A stretch of 64,000 nucleotides of DNA, taken from NCBI RefSeq assembly GCF_017601095.1, contig NZ_JAGFUX010000001.1:234118-298117 (forward strand), written 5' to 3'. A program made the position numbers and the translations under genes. Origin of the DNA: Streptococcus suis. Its GTDB lineage: Bacteria; Bacillota; Bacilli; Lactobacillales; Streptococcaceae. The notes below the pieces were generated by a model. It made no database searches. It saw only the letters and a list, made by a program, of their open reading frames with translations, and was not told the DNA's origin. Below are positions 63,564 to 64,000 of the stretch, one piece after another; position 1 is the stretch's first letter; every line of letters begins with the position of its first letter.

Positions 63564-64000
63564 ATGTTTTCTGGTAAACGATTAAAAGAAAGACGAATAA
63601 CACTTGGCTATTCTCAATCTGAACTAGCAGATAAACTTGATATAAACCGCTCTTCTTATTTCAATTGGGAAAATGAAAAGACTAAACCAAACCAAAGCAA
63701 TCTCAAACAACTGGCTATCCTATTAGATGTTCCTGAAACATATTTTGAGTCAGAATATAAAATAGTCAATACTTATCTTCTGCTTTCTTTACAGAACCAG
63801 GAAAAAGTAGATAAGTATGCTGAAGAATTACTTCAAGAACAAGGGACTCACAATAAAATTATTCCGCTATTTGCTGTGGAAGTCCTATCTGAGATCCAAC
63901 TATCTGCTGGTCCTGGTGAAGGTCTATACGATGAATTTGAAACTGAGACTGTCTATTCGGAAGATGAATATACAGGATTCGATATAGCAACATGGATTTC
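63564..64000 (+). CDS. XRE regulator with probable S24 (LexA/CI-like) domain, cut by the right edge
   Basis: Helix-turn-helix domain MFSGKRLKERRITLGYSQSE, continuing LADKLDINRSSYFNWENEKTKPNQSNLKQLAILLDVPETYF (residues 1-60). A linker (KVDKYAEELLQEQGTHNKIIPLFAVEVLSE) leads to LSAGPGEGLYDEF near residue 112, the Ala-Gly region where self-cleaving S24 repressors are cut. The peptidase catalytic residues would be beyond the edge. ATG 63564 with AGGAGGT 5 nt upstream. Likely controls the element or the divergent defence operon, and could respond to DNA damage. Confidence 0.85.
   Translation, partial: MFSGKRLKERRITLGYSQSELADKLDINRSSYFNWENEKTKPNQSNLKQLAILLDVPETYFESEYKIVNTYLLLSLQNQEKVDKYAEELLQEQGTHNKIIPLFAVEVLSEIQLSAGPGEGLYDEFETETVYSEDEYTGFDIATWI

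Larger units (their letters stand above)
41664..64000. mobile_element. Integrated conjugative or mobilizable element, right end beyond the window
   Basis: Region between the cut NUDIX gene and the window edge. It has three serine recombinases at one end, a relaxase with MobC-like partners, an oriT-like region, XRE regulators, an IS982 copy and AT-richer cargo (bacteriocin locus, glycosyltransferases, defence operon). No VirB4 or coupling ATPase is visible, so conjugative (ICE) versus mobilizable (IME) remains open. Confidence 0.85.

Overview
The window is low-GC Firmicute DNA, most likely from a Streptococcus and plausibly S. suis or a close relative. The gene order parE / DUF1232 gene / parC / ilvE, a divergent plsY, the split glgC-glgD pair, PyrR-type attenuators in front of pyr genes and an LPATG-anchored nucleotidase all fit that genus. 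The species call is an inference from gene content; no rRNA or tRNA gene is present to test it.

Layout. (1) 1-9390 is a polysaccharide locus: an initiating sugar-phosphate transferase (cut by the left edge), four GT2 glycosyltransferases, a Wzx flippase, a Wzy polymerase and a CpsC/CpsD chain-length and tyrosine-kinase pair. Transcription direction switches several times, and two G homopolymers lie at the transferase start and inside wzy. (2) 9618-18504 is core: ilvE, a lipoprotein gene with a broken small lipoprotein behind it, a 39-residue membrane peptide, parC, a DUF1232 gene, parE and plsY. (3) 18644-29053 holds a cell-wall 5'-nucleotidase and a dense pyrimidine region: pyrC, ung, a GT2 + polytopic glycosyltransferase pair, pyrE, a pyrophosphatase-like gene, pyrF, pyrD and pyrK. 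Two PyrR attenuators with an identical 33-nt core control pyrK-pyrD and pyrF-(PPase-like)-pyrE. (4) 29258-36072 has a LysR regulator and the glycogen genes glgC-glgD-glgA, then glgB behind a terminator. (5) 36104-41095 has two paralogous amino-acid-binding lipoproteins around a three-gene ABC-2 exporter with a 20-bp palindromic operator candidate.

(6) From about 41664 to the right edge the window is inside an integrated mobile element. It has cut a NUDIX (mutT-like) gene, leaving its 3' part at 41318-41665 behind three translationally coupled large serine recombinases. Inside follow a 46-residue peptide gene with a structured leader, a small XRE regulator, an IS982-family copy with target duplication and a nonsense-interrupted transposase, a second GT2 + membrane-protein pair, a bacteriocin-type locus, and a mobilization module (relaxase, MobC-like, accessory protein, oriT candidate). 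Last comes a three-gene operon of an OLD-type ATPase/TOPRIM nuclease, a small UvrD-like helicase and a large membrane protein, which reads as a Gabija-like anti-phage module with an extra membrane component. A divergent XRE regulator runs off the right edge. The right end of the element and any conjugation ATPase or channel genes lie outside, so ICE versus IME cannot be decided here.

How the parts work together: the left locus builds, flips and polymerises a surface polysaccharide under CpsC/CpsD. The pyr genes form a PyrR-controlled nucleotide regulon. The glg genes make glycogen under probable CcpA control. The mobile element carries integration, transfer, warfare (a double-glycine peptide with a C39 exporter), cell-envelope glycosylation and phage-defence cargo.

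The two most promising candidates for undescribed biology are the bacteriocin-type locus (51387-56069) and the Gabija-like trio with a membrane protein (59161-63375).
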